Below, in pieces: positions 18,144-27,145 of a stretch of DNA of 64,000 bases. This DNA is from Komagataeibacter melomenusus (GTDB taxonomy: Bacteria; Pseudomonadota; Alphaproteobacteria; Acetobacterales; Acetobacteraceae). The notes under the pieces are model-generated. The model saw only the letters and a list, made by a program, of their open reading frames with translations. It ran no database searches and was not told the DNA's origin. Numbering within the stretch: the stretch's first letter is position 1; each line of letters starts with the position of its first letter. The position numbers and the translations under genes are program-made. The stretch spans positions 1 through 64,000 of the forward strand of contig NZ_JABJWC010000017.1 in the NCBI RefSeq assembly GCF_013155395.1, written 5' to 3'.

Positions 18144-19304
18144 TTATCTGGCAGGCAGCCCCTGCTCGGTGATTTCAGCCAGAATGGAAGCGCCGTAAAC
18201 CAGGGCTTCATCATTGAAGTTGTATTCCGGGTGATGCAGCATCTGGCTTGCACCATTGCCAAGGCACATATAGGCCCCCGGCACCTTGTGCAGCATATAG
18301 CTGAAATCTTCTGATGCCATGACCGGTTCCATATCGCATTTCACGTTGCTGGCGCCGCAAATACGGCTTGCGGCCCGGATCATCATATTAGTGCTGGCAG
18401 GATCATTGACGGTAGGCAGGAACTCGACCGGATGTGAAATCTCGACCGTGGCGCCAAAAGCATTGGCAATGCCTGTTGCGATCTCCTTCATGCGCTCGCG
18501 GATCTGATGCAGCACCTCTGTATCGAGGCAGCGCAACGTGCCGCTGATGGTAACGGAATCCGGTATGACGTTCGAGGCATGCCCCCCTTCAATACGGGTT
18601 GCGCTGATAATGGCTTCCTTTGATGCGGGAATATTGCGTGAAACAATGGATTGCAGCGCGGTAATGATGTGGCAGGCCGTCAGCATCGGATCAATCGCGC
18701 TTTCGGGGCGGGCGGCATGCGAGCCCTTGCCTTTGACCAGAATTTCAAAAAAACCGCCTCCCGCCATGACAGGCCCGGTATTGATGGCGCATTTTCCCAC
18801 GTCCAGGCCGGGCCAGTTATGCATGCCAAAAATATGATCGCAGGGAAAATCCTCGAACAGGCCATCCCGTATCATGGCGCTCGCGCCCCCGCGCCCTTCT
18901 TCCGCCGGTTGGAAAATGAAGTTGACAGTGCCATCAAACTGCCGGGTTTCCGCCAGGTAACGCGCAGCGCCGAGCAGCATGGTCGTGTGCCCGTCATGCC
19001 CGCAGGCATGCATTCGGCCTGCGTTCCGGCTTTTGTAGGGAACAGCGCCCAGTTCATCCATCGCCAGCGCATCCATGTCTGCCCGCAGGCCAATGGCGGC
19101 AGGCGAGGTGCCATTTTTCAGCACGCCCACAACGCCGGTGCCGCCAATGCCCCGATGCACGGCAATGCCCCATTTCTGCAGCAGGCCGGCAACAATATCG
19201 GACGTGCGGAATTCTTCCATGCCAATTTCAGGGTGGGCATGGAAATCATGACGGATATCCGTCAGGTCTTTTCGGTAGGTACCGATTTTTTCGAGAGCGG
19301 TCAT
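18144..19304 (-). CDS. M20-family amidohydrolase (hippurate/N-acyl-amino-acid hydrolase type)
   Basis: A 386-aa metal-dependent hydrolase of the M20D group, which includes hippurate hydrolase and IAA-amino-acid hydrolases that split N-acyl amino acids. Metal-binding and catalytic motifs are ACGHDGHTTMLL, PAEEGRGGASAMI, FGMHNWPG and the late MASEDFSYML; HHPEYNFND near the end is also conserved. No signal peptide, so cytoplasmic. ATG at 19304 is chosen because AGGAACG lies 6 bases upstream and it starts the conserved region. It is divergent from an MHS transporter gene and close to a second M20 peptidase, suggesting shared use of acylated amino acids or peptides. Confidence 0.88.
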   Translation of the reverse strand: MTALEKIGTYRKDLTDIRHDFHAHPEIGMEEFRTSDIVAGLLQKWGIAVHRGIGGTGVVGVLKNGTSPAAIGLRADMDALAMDELGAVPYKSRNAGRMHACGHDGHTTMLLGAARYLAETRQFDGTVNFIFQPAEEGRGGASAMIRDGLFEDFPCDHIFGMHNWPGLDVGKCAINTGPVMAGGGFFEILVKGKGSHAARPESAIDPMLTACHIITALQSIVSRNIPASKEAIISATRIEGGHASNVIPDSVTISGTLRCLDTEVLHQIRERMKEIATGIANAFGATVEISHPVEFLPTVNDPASTNMMIRAASRICGASNVKCDMEPVMASEDFSYMLHKVPGAYMCLGNGASQMLHHPEYNFNDEALVYGASILAEITEQGLPAR

Positions 19305-19671
19305 TCGTTCCTGGCCTGTTTTATTTATACTGAAAGACAGCATGAATCGTTCAACATGATAGCACACGAAGAAGTAAAGTCTTTCACATATGTTATAGGC
19401 AAGCAATGAGATTGCCCTGCATGCCTGTGAAGGCAGCTATTAAAAAATGTAAATGCGTGATTTTTTTAGGCATTCAGTGCACGCTGCTTGTTGTTTTCAG
19501 GCAACAGACATGGCCAGAGGGCCAAAAAAACATTATGTGTCCGCCCAGACGATATTCATAATGATGAAAGAATGAGATAAATAATCCATCAACAGGATAC
19601 ATCATTATTTTTCCAGAACAGACATCGCGTGCCATCATATTGCGTGCGCAAGATCCAGGGGAGCCGCCGTT
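19305..19671. other. AT-rich divergent intergenic region
   Basis: This 367-base gap separates the divergent amidohydrolase and MHS transporter genes and probably holds both promoters. It has several A/T runs and a short hairpin TGGCC/GGCCA near 19514, but no operator or ORF I can support. Confidence 0.5.
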
Positions 19672-20964
19672 TTGCAGGGTCAGTCGAGGAAAATTCATAA
19701 TCTCGTTGCAGCAACAATCGGAAATACGCTGGAATTTTATGATTTCACGGTTTACGCTGCCTTTTCTACCATCATATCGCAGGTTTACTTCCCCGTAGGC
19801 AATCCCGGGCTGGCGCTGCTTCTGTCCACCATCATTTTTGGCATCGGCTTTCTCTCCCGCCCGATCGGGGCGGTCGTGATGGGCGCGTTTGCCGACCAGT
19901 ACGGGCGCAAGCGGGCCATGACGCTGACCATCTGGCTCATGGCGCTGGGCAGCCTCATGATTGGCGTGCTGCCGGGCTATGCCACCATTGGCCTGACCGC
20001 GCCAATCCTGCTGACGGTGGCGCGCCTCATACAGGGTTTTTCCACTGGCGGCGAAATGGGCAGCACCACGGCATTCCTTGTCGAATCCTCGGCGCAGGAC
20101 CGCATTGGCCTTGCGGCAAGCTGGCAGATTGCCACCCAGCAGGTCGGCACGATCATTTCCGGCATCTGTGGCATTGCGCTGGGGTTGACCATGTCATCGG
20201 CGCAGATTGCGGGCTGGGGGTGGCGCCTGCCTTTCATCTTCGGGGCCATCATCGCGCCCGTCGGGTTCTGGATACGTCGCAATGTGGATGAAACGCTTCA
20301 GCCAAGCCAGACCCTGCGCAGCATGGGGGCCACCATCCGGCATATCTTTACACACATGCCCGGGCGGATCTGCCTTTGCGTCCTGCTTACGGCGGGGGGG
20401 ACCATTTCACAGTATTTTTTCCTTTACGGCACCATTTTCGCCATACATGATTTTCACTTTCCAGAAACTTTTTCAATATCGATCAATATCGCCCTTGGCC
20501 TGGTCGGTTTTCCGGCCGCGCTGCTGGGGGGGTATCTGAGTGATCATTACAATCCCTATGTCATCACGCTCTCGGCACGACTGGTCCTGTGTGTTCTGTT
20601 CTTTCCGGCCTTCATGTTCCTGCTGGCCTATCCGTCGCCTTTTGTGTTTACCGTTGTGCTGATGGTGCTCATGGCGCTGCATGCCCTGGCAAGCGGGGCC
20701 AGCCTGCGCGTGTTGCCCGATCTGTTTCCCATGAGCGTGCGCACGCTTGGCACCGGCCTGTCTTATTCGCTCGGCGTCACCATTTTTGGCGGTACGGCGC
20801 AGCCCATATTCACGCTGCTGATCTCCAGAACCGGCAATAACCTGTCATGGATATACTTTGTCGTGGGCATGCTGCTCGTTTCCTCGCTGTCTCTCGTGTT
20901 CCTGTGGCGCATGCCCGCCACACAGGAAGGTGAACATGAACGTGTCGGGCAGGGAGTGTCATGA
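19672..20964 (+). CDS. MHS-family (MFS) metabolite:H+ symporter
   Basis: A 430-aa inner-membrane carrier with about twelve hydrophobic helices. The opening NTLEFYDFTVYAAFST is characteristic of the metabolite:H+ symporter branch of the major facilitator family (citrate, tricarballylate, proline/betaine and shikimate carriers), and GAFADQYGRKRAM is the loop 2-3 motif of the superfamily; RLIQGFSTGGEMG follows in helix 4 as usual. The substrate is unknown; flanking M20 hydrolases suggest an organic acid or an N-acylated amino acid. The start is a TTG at 19672 with AGGGGAG about 10 bases upstream. An 86-base gap leads to the second M20 gene on the same strand. Confidence 0.85.
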   Translation: MQGQSRKIHNLVAATIGNTLEFYDFTVYAAFSTIISQVYFPVGNPGLALLLSTIIFGIGFLSRPIGAVVMGAFADQYGRKRAMTLTIWLMALGSLMIGVLPGYATIGLTAPILLTVARLIQGFSTGGEMGSTTAFLVESSAQDRIGLAASWQIATQQVGTIISGICGIALGLTMSSAQIAGWGWRLPFIFGAIIAPVGFWIRRNVDETLQPSQTLRSMGATIRHIFTHMPGRICLCVLLTAGGTISQYFFLYGTIFAIHDFHFPETFSISINIALGLVGFPAALLGGYLSDHYNPYVITLSARLVLCVLFFPAFMFLLAYPSPFVFTVVLMVLMALHALASGASLRVLPDLFPMSVRTLGTGLSYSLGVTIFGGTAQPIFTLLISRTGNNLSWIYFVVGMLLVSSLSLVFLWRMPATQEGEHERVGQGVS

Positions 20965-21050
20965 CCCGATGGCGTGGCCTGTATTGGTCTCATCATGATT
21001 TTACGTAACAGTTTGACGTTCTGCGCCAGTAAACCGGACGGGGTACAATC

Positions 21051-22163
21051 ATGACATCCTTGCTCGACGAAATAAAATCATGGGTTGAAACTGAAAGCCC
21101 GACCAGTAATTCCGCCGCCGTCAACCGCATGATGGACCTTGCGCAGGAGACCGCGCGACGGGCGGGATTGGGCCATGAGCGATTTGCCGGCACGCAGGGC
21201 TATGGGGACCACGTTCTTGTCTTTGCCCCCGATGATGATCGCACCCGGCCCGGCATCCTGTTGCTGAGCCATCTGGATACGGTGCATCCCCTTGGCACCC
21301 TCAGCCATAAGCTGCCCTACCGTATTGAAGGCGACCAGGCTTTTGGTCCGGGTATTTATGACATGAAAAGCGGTGCGCTCATGGCGCTTGCGGCATGGCG
21401 CGAACTGATTGCCGAAGGAAGCGCGACCCCCTTGCCAATCCGGCAGCTTTTTGTGTCGGATGAGGAAATCGGCAGCACGTCCTCACGCGGCCTTATCGAA
21501 ACCCTTGGCCGCAAGGCACGCTATGTTCTGGTTACGGAACCCGCCCGCCCTGGTGGCGAGGTGGTGACAGGGCGCAAGGGCACGGCCCGTTTCAGCCTGC
21601 ATGTGGCTGGCAGGCCGGCGCATTCGGGCACGCATCATGCCCAGGGCCGCAGTGCGGTCAAGGAACTGGCGCGGCAGATTCTCGATCTGGAAGCCCTGAC
21701 CGATCCGGCACGTGGCATTACGGTTAATGTCGGCATCATTCATGGCGGAACGGGCGCCAACGTGGTGCCGGGAGAAGCCACGGCGGAGATTGACATGCGC
21801 ATGCCCGACAATGCCACGGGCATGCCCGTTGTCGAGCGCATACTGGCGTGTCAGGCCCATGATCCCGATGTTACGGTTACGGTAACCGGGGGCATCAACC
21901 GGCCCGGCTACAGCAAGGATGCGGGCATTTCGGCCCTGTTCAACCATGCAGCGCATCTTGCCGCGGAGCTGGGCATCGACCTGCGTGATGTTTCATCCGG
22001 TGGCGGCAGCGACGGCAATTTTACCGCAGCCCTCGGCGTGCCAACGCTGGATGGATTGGGGCCGGTTGGGGCAGGGGCGCATACGTTGCATGAACATATA
22101 CAGATTTCCTCAATCCAGCCCCGCAAGCAACTCCTGCGCCGCCTGCTCGAAACGCTGCGCTAA
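21051..22163 (+). CDS. M20 metallopeptidase (carboxypeptidase G2-like)
   Basis: A 370-aa dinuclear-zinc peptidase resembling glutamate carboxypeptidases that remove C-terminal Glu or split N-acyl amino acids. Visible ligands and motifs: LLLSHLDTVHP (His and catalytic Asp), GIYDMKSGALMAL (bridging Asp), DEEIGSTSSRGLIE (catalytic Glu), VTEPARPGGEVV and the late GAHTLHEH (His ligand). The middle KGTARFSLHVAGRPAHSG is the dimerisation-domain start. It lacks a signal peptide, unlike Pseudomonas CPG2, so it should act in the cytoplasm. It follows the MHS transporter and is probably co-transcribed with it; it converges on trhO 16 bases downstream. Confidence 0.87.
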   Translation: MTSLLDEIKSWVETESPTSNSAAVNRMMDLAQETARRAGLGHERFAGTQGYGDHVLVFAPDDDRTRPGILLLSHLDTVHPLGTLSHKLPYRIEGDQAFGPGIYDMKSGALMALAAWRELIAEGSATPLPIRQLFVSDEEIGSTSSRGLIETLGRKARYVLVTEPARPGGEVVTGRKGTARFSLHVAGRPAHSGTHHAQGRSAVKELARQILDLEALTDPARGITVNVGIIHGGTGANVVPGEATAEIDMRMPDNATGMPVVERILACQAHDPDVTVTVTGGINRPGYSKDAGISALFNHAAHLAAELGIDLRDVSSGGGSDGNFTAALGVPTLDGLGPVGAGAHTLHEHIQISSIQPRKQLLRRLLETLR

Positions 22164-22179
22164 AAGCGTCCGTAACCCT

Positions 22180-23223
22180 TTACTCTGAAACCGGTTTTTC
22201 GTGCTGTGCCGCCGGGCCTGCTTCCACCTGCCCGTTCCCATTAGTATCAGCGCTTGCGGGCAGGGGCAGGCCCATATGGTGCGTGCCCTTGCGTCTGGCC
22301 AGCTTTATCTGGCGTTCGCGTTCGGCATAGCGCTGGCGCTGGGCCTCGGTGCGGTCCGTCGTGCAATGCGGGCAGCGCACGCCTTCCTCATAGTCGGCGG
22401 AGTGGCGGTCCGCTGCGCTGAGCGGCGTGCGGCAGGCGTGGCAGATGTCGAACGTGCCGGGGGCCAGCCCGTGGCCTACGCTTACGCGCTGGTCAAATAC
22501 AAAGCATTCGCCATCCCACAGGCTCTGGGCCTCGGGCACGGTTTCAAGGTATTTCAGGATGCCGCCTTGCAGGTGAAACACATCCTCCACCCCTTCGGCG
22601 CGGACAAAGGCGGTGGCTTTCTCGCAACGGATGCCGCCGGTGCAGAACATGGCGATCCTTGGCGTGCGGCCTTCGTGCAGCAGTTCGGCGTGGCGTGCGC
22701 GGAACCATTGCGGAAATTCGCGGAAGGTTTTCATGCCCGGATCAATCGCGCCGCGAAAGGTGCCGATCGCCACCTCATAGTCATTGCGCGTGTCGATCAC
22801 GATGGTGTCGGGGTCTGAAATCAGGGCGTTCCAGTCCTCGGGCGGCACGTAATGGCCTACGTCGCGCCGTGGGTCGAGGCCCGCGATGCCCATGGTCACG
22901 ATCTCGCGCTTGATGCGCACCTTCATGCGGTGAAACGGCAGCGCGGGCGCGCGCGAGAACTTGACCTCAAGGTCAGCGCAGCCGGGCAGGGCGCGGATGG
23001 TGGCCAGCATGGTGTCAATCGCCGCATCCGTTCCGGCAATGGTGCCATTGATCCCTTCATGCGCCACCAGCAGGATGCCGCGTATGTCCAGCGCGTGGCA
23101 GGCGGCAAGCAGTTGCTCGCGCACGGCGGCGACATCCGCAAACGGGGTGAAATGATAAAGGGCCGCGACACGGATGGGCAGGTCTGCCACAGAAGACGCG
23201 GAAGAAGGGGATGGATCTGTCAC
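22180..23223 (-). CDS. trhO: tRNA uridine(34) hydroxylase TrhO (rhodanese-like)
   Basis: A 347-aa cytoplasmic enzyme that hydroxylates U34 of certain tRNAs, the prephenate-independent route to 5-hydroxyuridine (known for the E. coli YceA/TrhO family). An N-terminal acylphosphatase-like region ([18 protein letters not shown]) is followed by a rhodanese domain with active-site loop [13 protein letters not shown] near residue 195. The C-terminal part has paired CxxC motifs (CHAC and CPHC) like a zinc ribbon, then a basic tail. The start is a GTG at 23223, with AGGG about 10 bases upstream. It converges on the M20 peptidase and is divergent from an unknown gene. Confidence 0.9.
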   Translation of the reverse strand: MTDPSPSSASSVADLPIRVAALYHFTPFADVAAVREQLLAACHALDIRGILLVAHEGINGTIAGTDAAIDTMLATIRALPGCADLEVKFSRAPALPFHRMKVRIKREIVTMGIAGLDPRRDVGHYVPPEDWNALISDPDTIVIDTRNDYEVAIGTFRGAIDPGMKTFREFPQWFRARHAELLHEGRTPRIAMFCTGGIRCEKATAFVRAEGVEDVFHLQGGILKYLETVPEAQSLWDGECFVFDQRVSVGHGLAPGTFDICHACRTPLSAADRHSADYEEGVRCPHCTTDRTEAQRQRYAERERQIKLARRKGTHHMGLPLPASADTNGNGQVEAGPAAQHEKPVSE

Positions 23224-23339
23224 TCTGGCAACCCTGCGCTAGAAACGGCCACATGCATGCGGATACATGACGCCATGCTATATAGCCGAACCGCGGCGTG
23301 AATGCACCATGCGCCACAACGCCAGCAGGACCTGCAAAC

Positions 23340-24017
23340 ATGACGGATGACCTGACAGGGAATCTCTTTTACCGCCGCGATGACTGGGAGCATTTCCTGC
23401 TGGATATGGTCTCGGGTGGCGATTTTTCCGATATCAGCACATTTGTCGACCAGGTCTATCCCCCCGGTGCGGCCGGGGATTTTGACCTGCTGCTGTACAA
23501 AGGCCAGAAACTGGCCCTGCGTGGCACGCGCCTCATCGGGTTTGAAAAAGAGGGGTGCATCGTCTTCCCCTCCTTCGGCATCGAGGTATGGGCGCATGTC
23601 GCACCCATGCGAACCCTGATCGCCCATCATATCGCCTATATGCAGGCCATCAGGGCGGCCTGGGTGGGCTTTGTGCAGGAGACGGGGCATATCCGCGCCG
23701 CCATCTGCAAGGCTGTGGCCGAGATCGATGCCGGTCTGTGCGTGCGCTTTGACAGCCAGCATAATGCCTACGTGCTCAGGGGCGGGCATGTCATTGCAAC
23801 GGCCAATATCATCAACAGCGCGGATATTCCGCCTGTGGTTGACAGGGCTGGGGAGAACCTCAAGGCAGGTCTCATCCTGCCCGTTGATGTGCCGGAGGAA
23901 GACATCACACCGCCGCCCCCATTGCGGCAGTTCCACTTTCCGCGTGACGTGCCCTGCATTGAGGCCTACCACATCGCAAGGAAAACAGGGATCGATCCGG
24001 ATGAAATTCCCTTCTGA
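23340..24017 (+). CDS. Conserved-looking hypothetical protein
   Basis: A 225-aa soluble protein of unknown family, without signal peptide or membrane segment. It opens MTDDLTGNLFYRRDDWEHFLLDM and contains an aromatic-rich N-terminal half, a central GFEKEGCIVFPSFGIEVWAH strand-rich region and a Pro-rich stretch (PPPPLRQFHFPRDVP) near residue 200. ATG at 23340 was chosen because CAGGACC lies upstream and the preceding fourteen residues are unlike the rest. It is divergent from trhO and followed 102 bases later by arsC. Context gives no clear role. Confidence 0.6.
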   Translation: MTDDLTGNLFYRRDDWEHFLLDMVSGGDFSDISTFVDQVYPPGAAGDFDLLLYKGQKLALRGTRLIGFEKEGCIVFPSFGIEVWAHVAPMRTLIAHHIAYMQAIRAAWVGFVQETGHIRAAICKAVAEIDAGLCVRFDSQHNAYVLRGGHVIATANIINSADIPPVVDRAGENLKAGLILPVDVPEEDITPPPPLRQFHFPRDVPCIEAYHIARKTGIDPDEIPF

Positions 24018-24119
24018 ACAGCAGCCCCTTTACGCCCGCGCGGAAATGGTGGACGACCACGCCCGGGCCTGTCCGCAAGGCCCGCTTCGTTGTTCTTCTC
24101 GCGCCGTGTGGGGCATGCC

Positions 24120-24491
24120 ATGACCGTAACCATTTATCATAACCGTGCCTGCGGCACCTCGCGCAACGTGCTGGCCCTGATCCGGGAGGCCGGGATCGAG
24201 CCGGTCGTGGTGGAATACCTCAGGACACCACCCACGCGGGCCGAACTCGATGTGCTGGCCAGCAGGCTGGTCGTGCCGGTGCGTGCGCTTTTGCGCGAGC
24301 GTGGCACACCCTATGCCGAACTCGGGCTGGATAACCCCGCGCTGGGTGACGGGCAGATCCTTGATGCCATCGCCGCCCACCCCATCCTGCTCAACCGCCC
24401 CGTTGTCATGACCGACACACAGGCCCGCCCATGCCGGCCGAAGGAGATTTTGTTCGAGATCCTGCCGCAGGCCTGCCCCGCTTCAGCGTGA
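24120..24491 (+). CDS. arsC: Arsenate reductase ArsC (glutaredoxin-linked type)
   Basis: A 123-aa thioredoxin-fold enzyme that reduces arsenate to arsenite using glutathione and glutaredoxin. The signature HNRACGTSRN has the catalytic Cys near residue 11; LNRPVV near residue 91 has the conserved Arg that helps bind arsenate, and the C-terminal RPKEILFEIL fits the family. Length is slightly shorter than the 141 aa of plasmid R773 ArsC but normal for chromosomal copies. ATG at 24120 starts the fold; the longer frame begins with a TTG. No arsenite pump or ArsR lies nearby, so this is a stand-alone gene that could also be of the YffB/Spx-like relatives. It converges on the amino acid permease with only 3 bases between the stops. 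Confidence 0.85.
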   Translation: MTVTIYHNRACGTSRNVLALIREAGIEPVVVEYLRTPPTRAELDVLASRLVVPVRALLRERGTPYAELGLDNPALGDGQILDAIAAHPILLNRPVVMTDTQARPCRPKEILFEILPQACPASA

Positions 24492-24494
24492 ACA

Positions 24495-25853
24495 TCACGC
24501 CGGGTTTTTGCGGCGCAGGGCGTGGATCAGCATGAAAAACACCGTGGTGCCCAGGCTGGCCAGCGCGGTCATGCGCTGCGAGGGGGTGAGCAGCATCGCC
24601 CCGAAAATGACCAGCACGCCCCCCAGCGTTGCGATGTTGATGGCCGGAAAGAACGGCAGCCGGAAACAGGCCCGCTGTGCCGCGGGCATGACCGCGCGGC
24701 GGGTGACCACATAGGCCGTGACGATCAGCGAATAGACCAGCAGGATCACGCCCCCACTGCAACTGAGCAGGAAGGAGAACACCGTATCCGGCGCCAGGAT
24801 GGAGGAAAACGCCACCACGCCCCCCGCCAGTGAATTGGCCATGATGGCATTGACCGGCGTGTTCTGGCTGTTGCGGCGTTGCAGCAGGGCGGGTGCATCG
24901 CCATGGCGCGCGAGTTCGGCCAGAATGCGCGATGTGATGTAAAGGCTGGAGTTCATGCAGGACAGCACCGCCGTCAGCACCACCACCCGCATGCACGCCG
25001 CCGCCCCCGGAATGCCCATGACCTGCATGGCCGCCACAAAGGGCGAATGGCCGGGCACAATGGTCCACCACGGCACGATCATCAGGATCAGCGCAATGGA
25101 CAGGCTGTAGAACAGCATGATGCGCGTGCCGAGGCTGCGGGTGACATGCGCTACGTTTTTGGCCGGTTCGGCGGATTCACCGGCGGCCACGGTCGCGATT
25201 TCCGAGCCGATCATGGTGAACAGGAGGGTGGGGATGATGGACAGCACCCCCAGCCCGCCATGGGGAAAAATCCCGCCATGACCCGTTACATTGCGCATGA
25301 CCGGCACGCCGGGGCCAAAAACATGCGCCACGTACAACCCGCCCGCCACCACAAAGGCCACGATGCTGCTCACCTTGATGAGCGAGAGCCAGAACTCGCA
25401 TTCGCCAAAAATATGCACCGCCATGCGGTTGATCAGGTTCAGTGCCACGATCAGCGCCGTGGCCAGCACCCACACCGGCAGCCTGATCCAGTCCTGCAGC
25501 AGGATCGCGCCTGCAATCGCCTCGCTGCCCAGCGCCACCAGCCAGAAGAACCAGTACAGCCACCCCGTGGTAAATGCCGCCCCGTTTCCGTGGGCGGCGC
25601 GGATATATTCCACGAACGATCCCTTGCCCGGGCTTGCAATCACCATTTCCCCCAGCATGCGCATGACGAGCATGACCAGCATGCCCACCGCGACAAAGCC
25701 CAGCAGCACCGCAGGCCCCACCGCCGCAATGGCCGCACTGCTGCCCACGAACAGCCCGGCCCCGATCGCGCCGCCAAGCGCAATCATGATGATGTGGCGC
25801 TGCCGGAGCATGGAGGCTGGCCGGGCGGGGCAGGGGAGCGTGCCGTCAGTCAT
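24495..25853 (-). CDS. Amino acid permease (APC superfamily, AAT type)
   Basis: A 452-aa inner-membrane amino-acid/H+ symporter with about twelve helices. MIALGGAIGAGLFVGSSAAI at the start of helix 1 is the substrate-binding glycine motif of amino acid transporters of the GABA/D-Ser/D-Ala/Gly/aromatic kind; GEMVIASPGKGSFVEY and TLLFTMIGSEIATVAAGES (helix 6) are further family marks. The sequence is closest in style to GABA permease GabP and related carriers, but the substrate cannot be read from sequence. A second possible ATG lies 12 bases upstream. It has no obvious operon partner. Confidence 0.87.
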   Translation of the reverse strand: MTDGTLPCPARPASMLRQRHIIMIALGGAIGAGLFVGSSAAIAAVGPAVLLGFVAVGMLVMLVMRMLGEMVIASPGKGSFVEYIRAAHGNGAAFTTGWLYWFFWLVALGSEAIAGAILLQDWIRLPVWVLATALIVALNLINRMAVHIFGECEFWLSLIKVSSIVAFVVAGGLYVAHVFGPGVPVMRNVTGHGGIFPHGGLGVLSIIPTLLFTMIGSEIATVAAGESAEPAKNVAHVTRSLGTRIMLFYSLSIALILMIVPWWTIVPGHSPFVAAMQVMGIPGAAACMRVVVLTAVLSCMNSSLYITSRILAELARHGDAPALLQRRNSQNTPVNAIMANSLAGGVVAFSSILAPDTVFSFLLSCSGGVILLVYSLIVTAYVVTRRAVMPAAQRACFRLPFFPAINIATLGGVLVIFGAMLLTPSQRMTALASLGTTVFFMLIHALRRKNPA

Positions 25854-26175
25854 GGTGCCTGCCATCCTGCCCGCACGGAGCGCGTAACGGGGCGGCGGAA
25901 ATATGCCTGGGCCGGATGCATCCCCACAGGCGTCTCAACGGGCGCCCATTGCAATGCCCGGCCCGCGTGGCCCTGCTGGCAGAGCTGTAACCGTTTCACT
26001 TTCATCCGCACCATTAGGACAGGAAGCCGCATGGCCTGTAAAGGGCGGCAGGGTCAGGCCGTGATGTCATAACACGCTGGTTTTCCAGTAGAAGGCAGGT
26101 GCCTCCGGCCCTGTTGCAGGGCATGGCGCGTTCAATGGGCCCGGTAGTCATGACGCATGGGGTGTTCTACATGCT
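25854..26175. other. Intergenic region without recognisable gene
   Basis: About 320 bases between the divergent amino acid permease and lipid kinase genes. I see no convincing small ORF, hairpin terminator or operator; it presumably carries both promoters. Confidence 0.4.
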
Positions 26176-27090
26176 ATGGCCATGAATGCGTCACGATCCG
26201 TTACCATTATCGTCAACCCTGCTGCTGCTGCCGGGCGGCGGCGTTCGGGCCATGCCACCCGTCTTGCCGCGGCCCTGCGCCGCGCGGGTGTTGCGGTGCA
26301 GATCGTGCACACGCGCGACCGGGGGCATGCCACCGAGCTGGCGCGCGCGGCAGTGCGCCATGGCGGGTGCAGTCATGTCGTGGCCACCGGCGGCGATGGC
26401 ACCGTGGCCGAAGTGGCGCGCGGGCTGGCAGGCTCCGATGTGGTGCTGGCGGTGCTGCCCGTTGGCACGGCCAACGTGCTGGCGCGCGAACTCGATCTGC
26501 CGTTTGATGAAAGAACGCTTGCGCGCGGCATCATCGCAGGCACCACTACCACCGTGTGGCCGGGCGTGCTGCATACGGCGCAGGGTCCATCGCTTTTCGT
26601 GCAGATGGCGGGGGTGGGGTTTGATGCCCATGTGGTCCACACCGTCTCGCCACGGCTGAAGAAGGCGGTGGGCCGCGCGGCCTATGTGGTGTCCGTGCTG
26701 CGGGCGCTGTGGGGCTACCGCTATCCGGTCCTGCGCGTGGAGGTGGATGGCGTGATGCATGGAGCCTCGTCCGCCATCATCTCCAAAGGCGCGCTGTATG
26801 CCGGCCGGCATGTGCTTGCCCCTGTTTCCATGCAGGGGGAAAAGGCGTTTTCCGTCGTGCTGTTTGGCAATGCCGGGCCATGGGCGACCCTGCGCTACGG
26901 GCTGGCCCTGCTGTGCGGCACCCTGCCACGGCAGAAGGACGTGACGGTGCTGCGGGCCAAGACGGTTGCCATTCCCGCGCCCACCGGCCTGCCTGTGCAG
27001 AGCGATGGCGACGCGCATGGCCACACCGCCATCCGGGCGGATATCAATGACCGGCCCCTCCGCATCGCCATTTGTCCGCCTGCGGGGTAA
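26176..27090 (+). CDS. Diacylglycerol kinase-like lipid kinase
   Basis: A 304-aa cytoplasmic or membrane-associated kinase of the DAGK/sphingosine kinase fold, related to YegS, DgkB and BmrU, that phosphorylates lipids such as diacylglycerol with ATP. Visible motifs: VNPAAAAGRRR near the N terminus, the ATP-binding GGDGTVAEVARGL near residue 74, and PVGTANVLARELDLPF near 95, followed by a beta-rich domain with AGVGFDAHVV. The start MAMNASRS was taken because the fold begins within ten residues; a second ATG is two codons later. It is followed 55 bases downstream by the NadQ-like regulator, but no functional link is known. Confidence 0.85.
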   Translation: MAMNASRSVTIIVNPAAAAGRRRSGHATRLAAALRRAGVAVQIVHTRDRGHATELARAAVRHGGCSHVVATGGDGTVAEVARGLAGSDVVLAVLPVGTANVLARELDLPFDERTLARGIIAGTTTTVWPGVLHTAQGPSLFVQMAGVGFDAHVVHTVSPRLKKAVGRAAYVVSVLRALWGYRYPVLRVEVDGVMHGASSAIISKGALYAGRHVLAPVSMQGEKAFSVVLFGNAGPWATLRYGLALLCGTLPRQKDVTVLRAKTVAIPAPTGLPVQSDGDAHGHTAIRADINDRPLRIAICPPAG

Positions 27091-27145
27091 GGCCAGGAAA
27101 ATCCCTCCCCAAACCGGGGCAGGGCGTGATAGGTTCCCGCCCGCC

